A DNA stretch of 64,000 nucleotides from Pseudomonas denitrificans (nom. rej.) (GTDB lineage Bacteria > Pseudomonadota > Gammaproteobacteria > Pseudomonadales > Pseudomonadaceae): the NCBI RefSeq assembly GCF_008807415.1, contig NZ_CP043626.1, positions 1,426,001 to 1,490,000 of the forward strand, written 5' to 3'. A program made the translations under genes and the position numbers. The notes beneath the pieces are model-generated. The model was not told the origin of the DNA. It did not search any database and saw only the letters and a list, made by a program, of their open reading frames with translations. This document shows positions 29,796 to 38,902 of the stretch, in pieces (position 1 is the stretch's first letter; each line of letters opens with the position of its first letter).

Positions 29796-30173
29796 TTCCC
29801 TAATTCCGGCTGGTAAATCCCCAGAGAAAAGCAGTCCTACGCATATCTGCTTACGGAATTGACGCTAGTCGCGATTGGAATTTTCGCCAGCAGAACAGAT
29901 ACATAAGCGACAAATAGAAGCGCTTTTTGTCTCAGAAATGTAACAGCCTTCCTACAAAGGCATCGGCTGCAGGCCTTGGGAACCGCGGCTCTGCGGCAGA
30001 CGCCTGAAGTAGAGCGGATGACCGTGCTGGAAGCTGTCCGAGGAGCCAGTCGGGGTCTTCCAGCGTCTAACGGGCTGGCTGGCACCGGTGAGAAAGCGCC
30101 GCCTATGCTGAGTCGTCCATTCCCACTCCGGCCCGCGCCGGCGTCCTCGTGTTCCGTCTACTGGAGACTCGCC
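29796..30173. promoter_or_regulatory. Divergent regulatory space between the giant surface operon and the SDR gene
   Basis: These 378 bases hold no convincing gene. The half next to the surface-protein gene (about 29810-29950) is AT-rich, unlike its surroundings, and should hold the promoter of the five-gene export operon. A weak AGGGA site precedes its ATG. No specific regulator site was recognised. The half next to the SDR gene is GC-rich and featureless apart from a GGAGA site before the ATG at 30174. Confidence 0.4.
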
Positions 30174-30962
30174 ATGAACCTGCATCTGTCCGACAAGCTC
30201 GCCCTGGTCAGCGGTTCGACCAAGGGCATCGGTTTCGCCATCGCCCAGGGTCTGGCCCGCGAAGGGGCGAGGGTGATCCTCAATGGTCGCAGCCAGGCCT
30301 CGGTGGATGACGCGCTGGCGCGTATCCGCGACGGGCAGGCCGATGCCAGGGTCGAAGGCTTCGCCGGTGACCTGTCCGACCCGCAACAGATTGCCGCGCT
30401 GGTGGAGCGCTACCCGGCGGTGGACGTGCTGGTGAACAACCTCGGCATCTTCGACCCCAAACCCTTCGAGGAGATTGCCGACGAGGAGTGGCTGCGCTTC
30501 CTCGACGTCAACCTGCTGTCCGGTGTGCGCCTGTCCCGTGCCTACCTGCCGGGCATGAAGCAGAAGAACTGGGGGCGGGTGGTGTTCATCAGCAGCGAGA
30601 GCGGCATCCAGATTCCCCTGGAGATGATCCACTACGGCGTCACCAAGACTGCCCAGCTCGGCCTGTCCCGCGGGCTGGCCGAATACTGCGCGGGCACCGG
30701 GGTGACGGTGAACGCCGTGCTGCCGGGGCCGACCGCGTCCGAGGGCGTGGGTGATTTCGTCGACAAGCTTTCCGGTGGGCAGCCGTTCGAGCAATTCGAG
30801 GCGGAGTTCTTCCGCACCGCGCGGCCGGGCTCGCTGCTGCAGCGCTTCGCCCGCCCCGAGGAGATCGCCAACCTGGTGCTTTATGTCTGCTCGGAGCTGT
30901 CTTCGGCCACCAACGGCGCAGCGCTGCGGGTGGATGGCGGGCTGGTGCGCACGGCGTTCTGA
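30174..30962 (+). CDS. Short-chain dehydrogenase/reductase (SDR)
   Basis: This protein has 262 residues from an ATG that follows CTGGAGACTC. It shows the classical SDR pattern: the nucleotide-binding motif GSTKGIG at residues 14-20, VNNLG near 87-91, a catalytic Ser near 141 and the YGVTK motif with Tyr154 and Lys158. The end has LRVDGGLVRTAF, common in FabG-like members. An Arg follows the first beta strand region (ILNGRS), which favours NADP(H). It should reduce or oxidise a small alcohol or ketone; substrate unknown. It converges with the ABM-domain gene, with stop codons next to each other. Confidence 0.9.
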   Translation: MNLHLSDKLALVSGSTKGIGFAIAQGLAREGARVILNGRSQASVDDALARIRDGQADARVEGFAGDLSDPQQIAALVERYPAVDVLVNNLGIFDPKPFEEIADEEWLRFLDVNLLSGVRLSRAYLPGMKQKNWGRVVFISSESGIQIPLEMIHYGVTKTAQLGLSRGLAEYCAGTGVTVNAVLPGPTASEGVGDFVDKLSGGQPFEQFEAEFFRTARPGSLLQRFARPEEIANLVLYVCSELSSATNGAALRVDGGLVRTAF

Positions 30963-30963
30963 G

Positions 30964-31254
30964 TCAGTCAGCGCTGCGGCTTTCGAACTCCAGCCCCAGC
31001 GCCAGGTCGCCACAGCCGAGCTGGCCGAGCCACTGCTGCGCTTTCGGGCCGGACAGGTGCGCCTCCAGCTCGGCCTGGCTGGCCCAGCGGGTGAGCACCT
31101 GCCAGCGGTCGGCGGCCAGTTCCTGCAACTCGCTGCCCTGACAGCCGGGTTGCTGGCGGACCTGGGTGACCAGTTGATTGAGGTGCTCGCCCAGCGCGGC
31201 AGCCTGGCCGGGGAATGCCTGGACGCGAACGATGGCGATGGCGGACGGGGACAT
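30964..31254 (-). CDS. Antibiotic biosynthesis monooxygenase (ABM) domain protein
   Basis: This small protein has 96 residues from an ATG at 31254 preceded by AAAGGAGTC. It begins MSPSAIAIVRVQAFPGQAAA and includes VRQQPGCQGSELQEL and WQVLTRWASQAELEAHLSGP, the hallmarks of the single ABM domain of the ferredoxin-like dimeric alpha/beta barrel fold. Members include quinol monooxygenases (YgiN type) and many of unknown function. It is convergent with the SDR gene. No active-site assignment is possible from sequence. Confidence 0.82.
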   Translation of the reverse strand: MSPSAIAIVRVQAFPGQAAALGEHLNQLVTQVRQQPGCQGSELQELAADRWQVLTRWASQAELEAHLSGPKAQQWLGQLGCGDLALGLEFESRSAD

Positions 31255-31454
31255 GGCGAGACTCCTTTGTGCTGGGTGGCCATTGGGCGCTGACGCCGGA
31301 ATCCGGTAAATGCCGGAACCGGCTTTCAAAACCGATGCGCAAAGGTTAAGGGCGCGCTGCCTGCGGCTGAACCGCCAATTCCCCGGAAAAGTGCCGGACC
31401 AATCCTTCCCGGATGACGACTGCTGATCGGCGTCGCTCCGCTGCCATGGGATCG

Positions 31455-31579
31455 ATGGGTATCGCTGCGCTCCACGCCATCCTGCGGGTAGCCCGTGATG
31501 CTGCTGAGCAGAGTCCTGCAAGACGCGATCGTTACAGGTTGAACGCTTCGTAGGATGGGTGGAGCGCAGCGATACCCAT
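31455..31579. repeat. Inverted repeat element with 28-29 base arms in a 360-base gene-free space
   Basis: The arm at 31455-31483 (starting ATGGGTATCGCTGCG) and the arm at 31552-31579 (starting AGGATGGGTGGAGCG) are near-perfect inverted copies with one indel, separated by 68 bases. This looks like a REPIN or MITE-type element, different from the GTTATCCGCC family. The rest of 31255-31614, between the ABM gene and the MocR stop, shows no gene. Confidence 0.75.
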
Positions 31580-31614
31580 GCTGTCAGTGCGCCAGAGTCG
31601 ACAGGAAACGAGGT

Positions 31615-33045
31615 TCAGGCCAACTGCTGCAACAGGTCGCGAACCTTGTCCAGCGCCGGGTCGATGTCCAGCGTGTCGATGGCGCCGAAGCCCAGCAGCA
31701 GGCCGTCGCGTACCGGCGCCTGATGATGGAAGGGCGCCAGCCCATAGAGGCCGACCTCGACCTTGCGCGCCAGCTCGCAGAGCAGCGCCACGTTGACCGG
31801 CTGGCGCAGCAAGGCGGTGAGGTGGAAGCCGGCCACCGAGGGCACTGCTTCCAGCCAGGGCGACAGGTCGCCCGCCAGCCGCGCCAGGATGCGCTCGCGG
31901 CGTCCGGCGTAGATGCCGTGGCAGCGGCGGATGTGCTTGAGCAGGTAGCCCTCGCTGATGAACTTGGCCAGCGCCCACTGCGGCAGCGTCGAACTGTGCC
32001 AGTCGGAAATCTGCCGCGCCCGCACCAGCGCCGTGAACAGGCTGGGCGGCGGGATCAGGTAGCCCAGGCGCAGTTCCGGCAGCAGCACCTTGGAGAAGGT
32101 ACCGATATAGGCCACCACGCCGTGGCGATCGAGGCTTTGCAGCGCGTCGGTGGGCCGTCCTTCGTAGCGGAACTCGCTGTCGTAGTCGTCCTCGATCACC
32201 AGCGCGCCCAGTTCCAGCGCCCGTGCGAGCAAGGCCTCGCGGCGTGCCGGGCTCATCGGCATGCCCAGCGGGAACTGGTGCGACGGCGTGGTGTAGATCA
32301 TCCGCGTACCGTCGGGGATCAGGTCGACGCGGATACCATCGGCGTCCACCGGCACGCTGGCCACTTCGGCGCCGAGGGTCTGGAAGATCAGCCTCGCCGG
32401 GGTGTAGCCGGGGTCTTCCATGGCGACCTTGTCACCGGGGCGGAGCATGACGCGGGCGAGCAGGTCCAGTGCCTGCTGCGCGCCGTTGCAGACCATCACG
32501 TCGTCCAGCTGGCAGTTCACTCCACGGGCATAGGAGATGTGCCGGGCGATGCCGTCGCGCAACGGGGCGATGCCTTCGGGCGAGCTGTAGTGCCCGCGCA
32601 GGCCGGTCATCTGGCGCATGGCATGGTTCACGCAGCGCCGCCATTCCTCCTGGGGGAACTGCAACTGGGTGGTGGCGCCGCCGATGAAGTCGGCCTTGGC
32701 TGTACCCGCGCCGGGGTGGCGCAGGCGCGTGTCGAGGTTGGCCCAGCGCTCGATGTTGTCCTGGCTGGCGAAGCGCACGCCATCCTGGCGCCGGTCGTGG
32801 CGCGGCAGGTGGGTGTTGACGAAGGTACCGCTGCCGATCCTGCCCACCAGCACGCCTTCGTAGGTGAGCTGGGCGTAGGTGTCGGAGATGGTCTTGCGCG
32901 AGATGCCCAGCTGCTCGGCCAGCAGCCGGCTGGGCGGCAGGCGGGTGCCGGCGGCAAGGCGGCCGGAGTCGATGGCTTCGCGCAGCTGGCGATAGAGTTG
33001 CCCGGCGAGATCCTTCTGGCCGTGGATGATCAGGTGCAGCTCCAA
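31615..33045 (-). CDS. MocR-family transcriptional regulator (GntR HTH plus aminotransferase-like domain)
   Basis: This 476-residue protein has an N-terminal GntR winged helix (LYRQLREAIDSGRLAAGTRLP, then RKTISDTYAQLTYEGVL). It is followed by a class I aminotransferase fold of about 350 residues with MVCNGAQQALDLLARVMLRP, VIEDDYDSEFRY and the PLP-lysine region TFSKVLLPELRLGYL. MocR/PdxR proteins use PLP as a ligand and often regulate the divergent neighbour. Here that neighbour is the AhpD-like gene at 33195, with 149 bases between starts. Confidence 0.92.
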   Translation of the reverse strand: MELHLIIHGQKDLAGQLYRQLREAIDSGRLAAGTRLPPSRLLAEQLGISRKTISDTYAQLTYEGVLVGRIGSGTFVNTHLPRHDRRQDGVRFASQDNIERWANLDTRLRHPGAGTAKADFIGGATTQLQFPQEEWRRCVNHAMRQMTGLRGHYSSPEGIAPLRDGIARHISYARGVNCQLDDVMVCNGAQQALDLLARVMLRPGDKVAMEDPGYTPARLIFQTLGAEVASVPVDADGIRVDLIPDGTRMIYTTPSHQFPLGMPMSPARREALLARALELGALVIEDDYDSEFRYEGRPTDALQSLDRHGVVAYIGTFSKVLLPELRLGYLIPPPSLFTALVRARQISDWHSSTLPQWALAKFISEGYLLKHIRRCHGIYAGRRERILARLAGDLSPWLEAVPSVAGFHLTALLRQPVNVALLCELARKVEVGLYGLAPFHHQAPVRDGLLLGFGAIDTLDIDPALDKVRDLLQQLA

Positions 33046-33194
33046 GGACGAACTCCGCAGCTTCTGGGCAGTGGCGCAAGCGTAGCGCCGGCGCGGGGCG
33101 CGGTGAAGTTGCGCGGTCGAAATTCCGCGGATTGGTCACTTGTGGCCGGCACGGCTCGGCGCACAATGGCACGGTCAACCTCTGGAGTGCCGTC

Positions 33195-33635
33195 ATGGAG
33201 CCACGCCTGGATTACTACACCGCCTCGCCGGAAGCGCTGAAGGCGGTGCTGGCGCTGGAAGCCGCGATCTTCGAGCTGTCGCTTGAGAAGCCGCTGCTGG
33301 AGCTGGTGCGCCTGCGGGTATCGCAGGTGAACAACTGCGCCTTCTGCGCCGACATGCACGCCATGGAAGCGCGCCGCAACGGCGAGACCGAGCGACGCCT
33401 GTTCGCCGTCAGCGTCTGGCGTGAGTCGCCGTTCTTCACCGAGCGTGAGCGGGCGGCGCTGGCCTGGTGCGAGTCCGTGACGCTGCTGTCCGAATCCAAG
33501 GTGCCGCTGGAGGTCTTCCAACTCGCCCGCGAGCAGTTCAGCGAGCGGGAGCTGGTGGACCTCACCGTGGCCATCGGCGCGATCAACGTGTGGAACCGCC
33601 TGGGCGTGTCCTTCCGCCAGCAGCCGCCTGCGTGA
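33195..33635 (+). CDS. Carboxymuconolactone decarboxylase / AhpD-family protein
   Basis: This protein has 146 residues, with the start chosen at the ATG at 33195 because the product then opens MEPRLDYYTASPEALKAVL, typical of the family. The redox motif CAFC at residues 48-51 with a following His (CADMHAMEAR) marks the AhpD-like alkylhydroperoxidase subgroup. These proteins act as small thiol peroxidases or partners of peroxiredoxins. The ending VAIGAINVWNRLGVSFR is also characteristic. It is divergent from a MocR regulator that may control it. The physiological substrate is unknown. Confidence 0.88.
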   Translation: MEPRLDYYTASPEALKAVLALEAAIFELSLEKPLLELVRLRVSQVNNCAFCADMHAMEARRNGETERRLFAVSVWRESPFFTERERAALAWCESVTLLSESKVPLEVFQLAREQFSERELVDLTVAIGAINVWNRLGVSFRQQPPA

Positions 33636-33645
33636 GTTGCACCTT

Positions 33646-33722
33646 GTAGGGCGCATAACGCGCCAGCGTTATCCGCCGCGCGGCAGCTGGCGGATAACCT
33701 GTTCCAGGTTATGCGCCCTACG
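33646..33722. repeat. REPIN-type dyad repeat, copy 2
   Basis: This 77-base element has the same arms as the copy at 8998: GTAGGGCGCATAAC on the left, GTTATGCGCCCTACG on the right, and GTTATCCGCC/GGCGGATAAC inside. It fills the space between two convergent genes. The right edge supplies the TAG stop codon of the MFS gene (minus strand, 33718-33720). Confidence 0.88.
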
Positions 33723-34869
33723 TGGGCTCCACCTCGGCGTGACGCAGGGGGAGACAGCACAGCGCCCCAACCAGCAACGCACTGGCTGCCGCTCCCAATG
33801 CCGGGATGAAGCTCCCGGTCAGCTCACGCAGGGCGCTGGCCGCCAGCGGCCCGACGATCTGCCCGACGCCATACAGCGCCGTCATCGCCGCGAGCATGTT
33901 GAAGCGCACCTGCGAGGCCACCGCGCGGGCCGCCGGCATGGCGATGGTCACCGTGCCCATGAAGCTGCCGCCCACCAGTACCGCGCTGCCCAGGTAAAGG
34001 AAGGCGGAGTCGCCCAGCGCCGGCAACATCACGCCTACCGCCTGCACCAGCAGGTTGAGCGCCAATGCGCGCCGGCCGCCGAGCTTCAGGTGCAAGCGGT
34101 GCCAGAGGAAGCACGATGGCGCAGCGCCCAGGCCGAACGCGGCCCAGACCTGCAATGGGTCGATGGCGCCCAGGCCGCTCTTCATCAGCAGCGGCAGGTA
34201 GGTGGCGGTGATGATGTAGCCGAAGCCGGCCAGCCCGTAGACCAGCAGGATGATGGACGCGGACAGCTCTGGCGCCGGCCCCGCACTGTTCGCTGCCGGA
34301 TGCGGCGCAGTCGGCGCATCCCGACCGAGCGCAGGCGCGGCCAGCAGCGACAGCACCAGCCCGGCCAGCGCCAGCACGCACCAGATTGCCGCACTGCCCA
34401 GGCCGAAGGCGTTGCCGGCGGCGATCAGTTCCGCCGAGACCAGGATGCCGATCCCCACACCGGCGAACATCATCGGTGCGCCATGGCTTTCGCCCATGCT
34501 CTGCAACAGCCACTGCGCGGCGCTGACCAGCGCCATGGCGCTGAGCACGCCGGCCAGCAGGCGCACACCGATGGCGAACCAGGCCGGGGCGGGAATGGCC
34601 ATGGCGGCGAGGGTGGCCAGGGTACCGAGCAGAGCGATCACGCAGATGCGCGCGGCATGCCGCTCGTGGCTGCGCGCCAGCAGCAGCGCGCCGAGCAGGT
34701 AGCCGGCGTAGTTGGCCGAGGCAGCCAGGGAGCCGCCGGTGACGCTGAGCACGCCGTCGCGCACCATCAACGGGTACAGCCCGGTGAAGGCGAAGCGGCC
34801 GAAGCCCATGCCGACGGCCAGGATCAGTGCCGCCGACAACGCGGCGGGCAGGCGGCGAGTGCGGCTCAT
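33718..34869 (-). CDS. MFS transporter of the YbfB/YjiJ type
   Basis: This protein has 383 residues from the ATG at 34869. It opens [20 protein letters not shown] and has about 12 hydrophobic segments, including [19 protein letters not shown] in the first helix pair and [20 protein letters not shown] midway. The pattern G-x-G-R-F-x-Y/F-T-P-L/Y-P is typical of the YbfB/YjiJ branch of the major facilitator superfamily. The start overlaps the LysR stop by 4 bases (ATGA), so the two are translationally coupled. Its stop codon lies in a REPIN repeat. Substrate unknown; efflux is a common guess for this branch. Confidence 0.88.
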   Translation of the reverse strand: MSRTRRLPAALSAALILAVGMGFGRFAFTGLYPLMVRDGVLSVTGGSLAASANYAGYLLGALLLARSHERHAARICVIALLGTLATLAAMAIPAPAWFAIGVRLLAGVLSAMALVSAAQWLLQSMGESHGAPMMFAGVGIGILVSAELIAAGNAFGLGSAAIWCVLALAGLVLSLLAAPALGRDAPTAPHPAANSAGPAPELSASIILLVYGLAGFGYIITATYLPLLMKSGLGAIDPLQVWAAFGLGAAPSCFLWHRLHLKLGGRRALALNLLVQAVGVMLPALGDSAFLYLGSAVLVGGSFMGTVTIAMPAARAVASQVRFNMLAAMTALYGVGQIVGPLAASALRELTGSFIPALGAAASALLVGALCCLPLRHAEVEPT

Positions 34870-35738
34870 GGGCGTGCCTCCAGGGTTTCCCGCCAGCGCT
34901 GGAAGGCGCCGGTGGCGTAGCCGTCGCGCCAGATCAGCAGGGTGTCGACTTCCATCAGCGGCACCAGCTGCAGGTCCGGCGTTTCCCGTTGCAGCTCCAG
35001 CACCGAGCGCGGCAGCGCGCCGATGCACGAGCCGGCGTTCACGCAGGCAAGGATGCCGTGGTAGGAGCCCACCTCCTGCACCGCCAGCGGCGTGCCTTTC
35101 AGCCAGCTTTCCGCCAGTTGACGGTAGGTGCAGCCGCGGGTGAAGCCGACCAGGGTGCGAATCTGCACATCCTCTGGCCGGTGTACCGGCGGATGGTTGC
35201 CCGGCAGCACCAGCAGCAGTTCCTCGCGGAATACCGGTTCGGCGCGCAGGCCGCGCTCCAGCTTCGCTTCGAAGCCCGGCTCGGCGCGAAGGATGTCCGG
35301 GTGGGCGATCAGGGCGCAGTCCAGCTGGCGGTTCAGCACTTCGCCGAGCAGCTTCTGGCTGTGGCCGGTGGTCATGTGCAGTTCCACCTCGGGGTAGGCG
35401 CGGTGGAAGCGCGCCAGCGGCTCGGGCAAGCGGCTGGCGGCGGAGGCCTCCATGCTGCCCAGGCGCAGGCTGCCAGTGGCGCTGTGCGGGTGCAGCGACT
35501 GTCGCGCCTCGCTGGCCAGGGCCAGCAATTGCTCGGCGTAGCGAAGGAATTCGCGGCCCTGGTCGGTCAGCGTCATGCGCTTGCCGTCGCGCAGGAACAG
35601 CGCGGCGCCGAGGTCTTCCTCGAGCTGGCGGATGCGCGTGGTGACGTTCGATTGCACGCGTTGCAGGCGGGCGGCGGCGCGGGTGACGCTCTGTTCCTCG
35701 GCCACGCAGCGGAAGATTTCCAGGCTGGAGAGATCCAT
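34866..35738 (-). CDS. LysR-family transcriptional regulator
   Basis: This 290-residue protein has an N-terminal winged helix-turn-helix ([25 protein letters not shown], then [18 protein letters not shown]) and a two-lobe periplasmic-binding-protein-like effector domain ([20 protein letters not shown]). It is coupled to the downstream MFS gene and divergent from a nitronate monooxygenase gene, with 105 bases between starts. It may control either or both. The intergenic stretch is AT-rich near 35760-35800, as expected for divergent promoters. Confidence 0.93.
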   Translation of the reverse strand: MDLSSLEIFRCVAEEQSVTRAAARLQRVQSNVTTRIRQLEEDLGAALFLRDGKRMTLTDQGREFLRYAEQLLALASEARQSLHPHSATGSLRLGSMEASAASRLPEPLARFHRAYPEVELHMTTGHSQKLLGEVLNRQLDCALIAHPDILRAEPGFEAKLERGLRAEPVFREELLLVLPGNHPPVHRPEDVQIRTLVGFTRGCTYRQLAESWLKGTPLAVQEVGSYHGILACVNAGSCIGALPRSVLELQRETPDLQLVPLMEVDTLLIWRDGYATGAFQRWRETLEARP

Positions 35739-35843
35739 GATTGATCTTCAGTAGAGAACAAGTTGCCGTTAATATTCTCTTTGTGAGATTGTTGGTCAAG
35801 TGCCAATCAGCCAGTCGGCCCTGCCGACCACGAGGACCCCGTC

Positions 35844-36908
35844 ATGCCCATCACCGAACTGCTCGGCATCCAGCACCCCATCATCCAGGCGCCCATGGTC
35901 GGCGTGTCCACCCCAGCGCTGGCGGCGGCGGTGTCCAATGCCGGCGGGCTGGGCTCCATCGGCCTGGGCGCGAGCAATGCCAAGCAGGCCCGTGCCCTGC
36001 TGGAGCAGACCCGCGCGCTGACCGACAAGCCGCTCAACCTCAATCTGTTCTGCCACCGCCCGGCCGTGGCGGACCCGGCCCGCGAGGCCGCGTGGCTGGA
36101 ACACCTGCGCCCGCTGTTCGCCGAGTTCGATGCGCAGCCGCCGGCGCAGATCACCGAGATCTACCGCAGCTTCCTGGCCGACCCCGAGATGCTGGAATTC
36201 CTCATCGAGGCGCGCCCGGCCGTGGTCAGTTTCCACTTTGGCCTGCCGCCGCAGGACTGGATCGACCGCCTGAAAACCGCCGGCATTCGCCTGCTGGCTA
36301 CCGCCACCTGTCTGGATGAAGGTCGCGCCATCGAGGCGGCGAGCATCGACGCCATCGTTGCGCAAGGCTATGAGGCCGGCGGCCACCGGGGCGTGTTCGA
36401 GCCTGAGAAGGACGCGCGCATTGGCACCTTTGCACTGGTCCGTACGCTGGCGAAGGGCACCGGCCTACCGGTGATCGCGGCGGGCGGGATCATGGACGGG
36501 CAGGGCATGCGCGCAGTGTTCGAGCTGGGCGCGCAGGCGGTGCAGATGGGTACGGCCTTCATCTCTGCCGACGAATCCTCGGCCAACGCTGCATTCAAGG
36601 CAGCGCTGCGCGGCGAGCGTGGGGAGCGTACCGAGGTGACGGCGGCGATTTCCGGTCGTGCCGCGCGGGGCATGGTCAACCGGCTGTTCACCGACCTGGG
36701 CAGTGCGGATGCGCCAGCGCTGCCGGATTACCCGATCACCTACGACGCCGCCAAGGCGCTGACCGCCGCGGCGACCGCCAAGGGCAACACGGACTTCGCC
36801 GTGCAATGGGCCGGGCAGGGCGCACCGCTGTCGCGGGAGATGTCGGCGGCGGAGCTGGTTTCGACTCTGATGGCCGAGTTCCACGCCGGTCGAGCGCAGG
36901 GCGCATAA
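35844..36908 (+). CDS. Nitronate monooxygenase (2-nitropropane dioxygenase family)
   Basis: This 354-residue protein opens [20 protein letters not shown], the usual TIM-barrel start of FMN-dependent nitronate monooxygenases. The flavin and catalytic segments are present: [20 protein letters not shown] (with the catalytic-type His) and [30 protein letters not shown]. The enzyme oxidises alkyl nitronates to carbonyl compounds and nitrite, protecting against compounds such as propionate 3-nitronate. The last residues and the TAA stop are contributed by the start of a REPIN repeat, so the natural C-terminus may have been trimmed or replaced. Confidence 0.92.
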   Translation: MPITELLGIQHPIIQAPMVGVSTPALAAAVSNAGGLGSIGLGASNAKQARALLEQTRALTDKPLNLNLFCHRPAVADPAREAAWLEHLRPLFAEFDAQPPAQITEIYRSFLADPEMLEFLIEARPAVVSFHFGLPPQDWIDRLKTAGIRLLATATCLDEGRAIEAASIDAIVAQGYEAGGHRGVFEPEKDARIGTFALVRTLAKGTGLPVIAAGGIMDGQGMRAVFELGAQAVQMGTAFISADESSANAAFKAALRGERGERTEVTAAISGRAARGMVNRLFTDLGSADAPALPDYPITYDAAKALTAAATAKGNTDFAVQWAGQGAPLSREMSAAELVSTLMAEFHAGRAQGA

Positions 36909-36971
36909 CCTGGAACAGGTTATCCGCCGGCCCACTCACGGCGGATAACGCTGGCGCGTTATGCGCCCTAC
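36898..36971. repeat. REPIN-type dyad repeat, copy 3
   Basis: This 74-base element has AGGGCGCATAAC and GTTATGCGCCCTAC outer ends and GTTATCCGCC/GGCGGATAAC inner ends. It overlaps the last codons of the nitronate monooxygenase gene, and its GCATAAC motif supplies the TAA stop. Confidence 0.88.
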
Positions 36972-37006
36972 GAGACTGATGCGGGAGTTTGAAACCGGCA
37001 CGAAGC

Positions 37007-37100
37007 TGTAGGAGCGAGGGGGACGCCATCGTTATTGCTCGCGAACAGATTTCCCGCCGACGACTGCGTCAAGCGGTTTGCGAGCAAGCTCGCTCCTACA
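37007..37100. repeat. REP-like element with TGTAGGAGCGAG termini
   Basis: TGTAGGAGCGAG at 37007-37018 is matched by CTCGCTCCTACA at 37089-37100. The inside has GCTCGCGAACAGATTTCCCG-like and TTTGCGAGCAAG sequence. This matches the common Pseudomonas REP/REPIN type and differs from the neighbouring GTTATCCGCC family. It lies between convergent genes. Confidence 0.8.
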
Positions 37101-37113
37101 AAAGGCGTCCGGG

Positions 37114-38007
37114 TCAACGAGCGTTGATGGCGGCGACGGCCTTCTCCCGCGGCCGCCACAGTTCGGCCAGCAGCACGCCGGCCAGGGTCAGCGCACCGCC
37201 CACCAGGTGGTAGCTGGTCAGCTGTTCGCCCAGCACCACGGCGGCGATGGCGGCGGTCAGTACCGGCAGCAGGTTGAAGAACAGCGCCATGCGGCTCGGC
37301 CCCATGCGCTGCACGCCCTGCATCCACGCCAGCGCGCCGACGATGGAAGCCAGCAGCCCGGCATACAGCACCAGAGGCAGGTTGGCGGCGTTAAGGCCGT
37401 GGTGCGGCGAGGCCAGGTAAAGCGGTGCCAGCGCGACGATGGCCACCAGTACCTGCAGGTACAGCATCAGCAGCGGCGGCAACGGCAGGTTCCACTTCTT
37501 CAGCAGCACGCCATACACGCCGTAGGCGAGGGTGGCGATGATCATCATGCCGTCGCCCAGGTTCACGCCGTGGCTGATCAGTTGCTGCGGGTTGCCCTGG
37601 GTAATCACCAGCAGCACGCCGCCCAGTGACACCAGTGCGCCCAGCACGGCGGCAGCACTCAGCTTGTGGCGCAGCAGCACCGAGGCCAGGGCGAGGGACA
37701 TCAGCGGCATCAGCGAGAGAATGATGCCCATGTTGGTCGCCGAGGTGAGCGCGGCGGCGTAGTAGGCCAGGCACTGGTAGACGGCCATGCCGAGCAGGCC
37801 GAGGGTGACGAGCTTGCCCAAATTGGCGCGGATCACCGGCCAGTGGGCGAGGGTGGCGCGCAGCAGGAAGGGCGTCAGCAGCGCGCCGGCCAGCACCCAG
37901 CGATAGAAGCCGATCTCCGCCGGGGCGATCTGCCCCACGGCGAGCTTGTTGACGACGGTGTTGCCGGACCAGATGACCACGGCCAGCAGGGGGAACAGGT
38001 AGTTCAT
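37114..38007 (-). CDS. EamA-domain (DMT superfamily) transporter
   Basis: This protein has 297 residues from the ATG at 38007. It has ten predicted membrane helices in two EamA repeats: the first opens MNYLFPLLAVVIWSGNTVVN and includes GFYRWVLAGALLTPF, and the second includes LGDGMMIIATLAYGVYGVLL and SRMALFFNLLPVLTAAIAAV. The Drug/Metabolite Transporter family exports amino acids, nucleosides and toxic metabolites. It is divergent from an AraC-type regulator (starts 94 bases apart), which probably controls it. The substrate cannot be inferred. Confidence 0.9.
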   Translation of the reverse strand: MNYLFPLLAVVIWSGNTVVNKLAVGQIAPAEIGFYRWVLAGALLTPFLLRATLAHWPVIRANLGKLVTLGLLGMAVYQCLAYYAAALTSATNMGIILSLMPLMSLALASVLLRHKLSAAAVLGALVSLGGVLLVITQGNPQQLISHGVNLGDGMMIIATLAYGVYGVLLKKWNLPLPPLLMLYLQVLVAIVALAPLYLASPHHGLNAANLPLVLYAGLLASIVGALAWMQGVQRMGPSRMALFFNLLPVLTAAIAAVVLGEQLTSYHLVGGALTLAGVLLAELWRPREKAVAAINAR

Positions 38008-38101
38008 GAAGGAACGCTTCCGGGGATAACGGAGCGTATTGTCCGCTCGTCCGAAACCAGACGTATAATGAAAACCGGACAATCCACCCCGGCATTCGGA
38101 C

Positions 38102-38899
38102 ATGACCCGCGTACTGCCGCTCCCGCTTCCCGACATCGACCAGTTGCCCGCCGACCTGTACTTCCGCTACGACGAGTTCGACGCTGGAACTCATTCCCCC
38201 AGCCATCGTCACGCCTGGGGCCAGCTCAACTACGCGTCCCACGGGGTGATGGAGCTGGAAGTGGACGGCCAGCGCTTCCTCTCGCCGCCGCAGTACGCCG
38301 TGTGGGTACCGCCGGGGCTCGAACACAGCTGCTACAACCGCCAGGCCATCGTCTACCGCTCGCTCTACGTGTCCGCCGAACTGGCGCGCAAGCTGCCGCA
38401 GAACCCCTGCACCCTGGCCATCAGCGACATCCTCAAGGCGATCCTCTCCGACTTCGCCGCACGCCAGGTGAACATCCCGCAGAGCGCCGCCGATCAGCGC
38501 CTGGCCGAAGTGGTGATCGACCAGCTGCAGGCCGCGCAGCCCCACGACGACTACCTGCCGTACGCCAGTGGTGGTGCGCTCGGCGAAGTGCTGGCCGCGC
38601 TGCAGGCCGAGCCCGGCGACAACCGCACCCTCGCGCAATGGGCCGAGCGCGTGCACAGCACCGAGCGCACCCTGGCGCGGGCCTGTCAGCGGGAGTTGGG
38701 AATGTCGTTCGGCGAATGGCGTCAGCGCCTGCGGTTTCTCGCCGCCATCGAGGCACTGGCATCGGGGGAAGGGGTACAGCAGATCGCCTTCAACCTGGGC
38801 TACAGCAGCCCTTCGGCGTTCATCGCGATGTTCCGGCGGCTGTCGGGCACCACGCCGGAGCAGTATCGCTCGACCTTCCGCGCCCTGGCGGAAGGCTGA
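38102..38899 (+). CDS. AraC-family transcriptional regulator with cupin N-domain
   Basis: This 265-residue protein has a cupin-like segment (SPSHRHAWGQLNYASHGVME, residues ~32-52) and PPQYAVWVPPGLEHSCYNRQ. The C-terminal AraC DNA-binding domain has LAQWAERVHSTERTLARACQ and GVQQIAFNLGYSSPSAFIAM. It has the same overall plan as the regulator at 11599-12405. It is divergent from the EamA transporter, whose expression it probably controls. It ends 3 bases before the stop of the convergent sigma-factor gene. Confidence 0.92.
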   Translation: MTRVLPLPLPDIDQLPADLYFRYDEFDAGTHSPSHRHAWGQLNYASHGVMELEVDGQRFLSPPQYAVWVPPGLEHSCYNRQAIVYRSLYVSAELARKLPQNPCTLAISDILKAILSDFAARQVNIPQSAADQRLAEVVIDQLQAAQPHDDYLPYASGGALGEVLAALQAEPGDNRTLAQWAERVHSTERTLARACQRELGMSFGEWRQRLRFLAAIEALASGEGVQQIAFNLGYSSPSAFIAMFRRLSGTTPEQYRSTFRALAEG

Positions 38900-38902
38900 G
38901 GC

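Noticed and set aside
34870..35799. Extension of the MFS reading frame through the LysR gene
   Set aside because: The upstream 310 codons are the shadow of the LysR gene. The MFS homology begins at MSRTRRLP with an ATGA overlap at 34866-34869.
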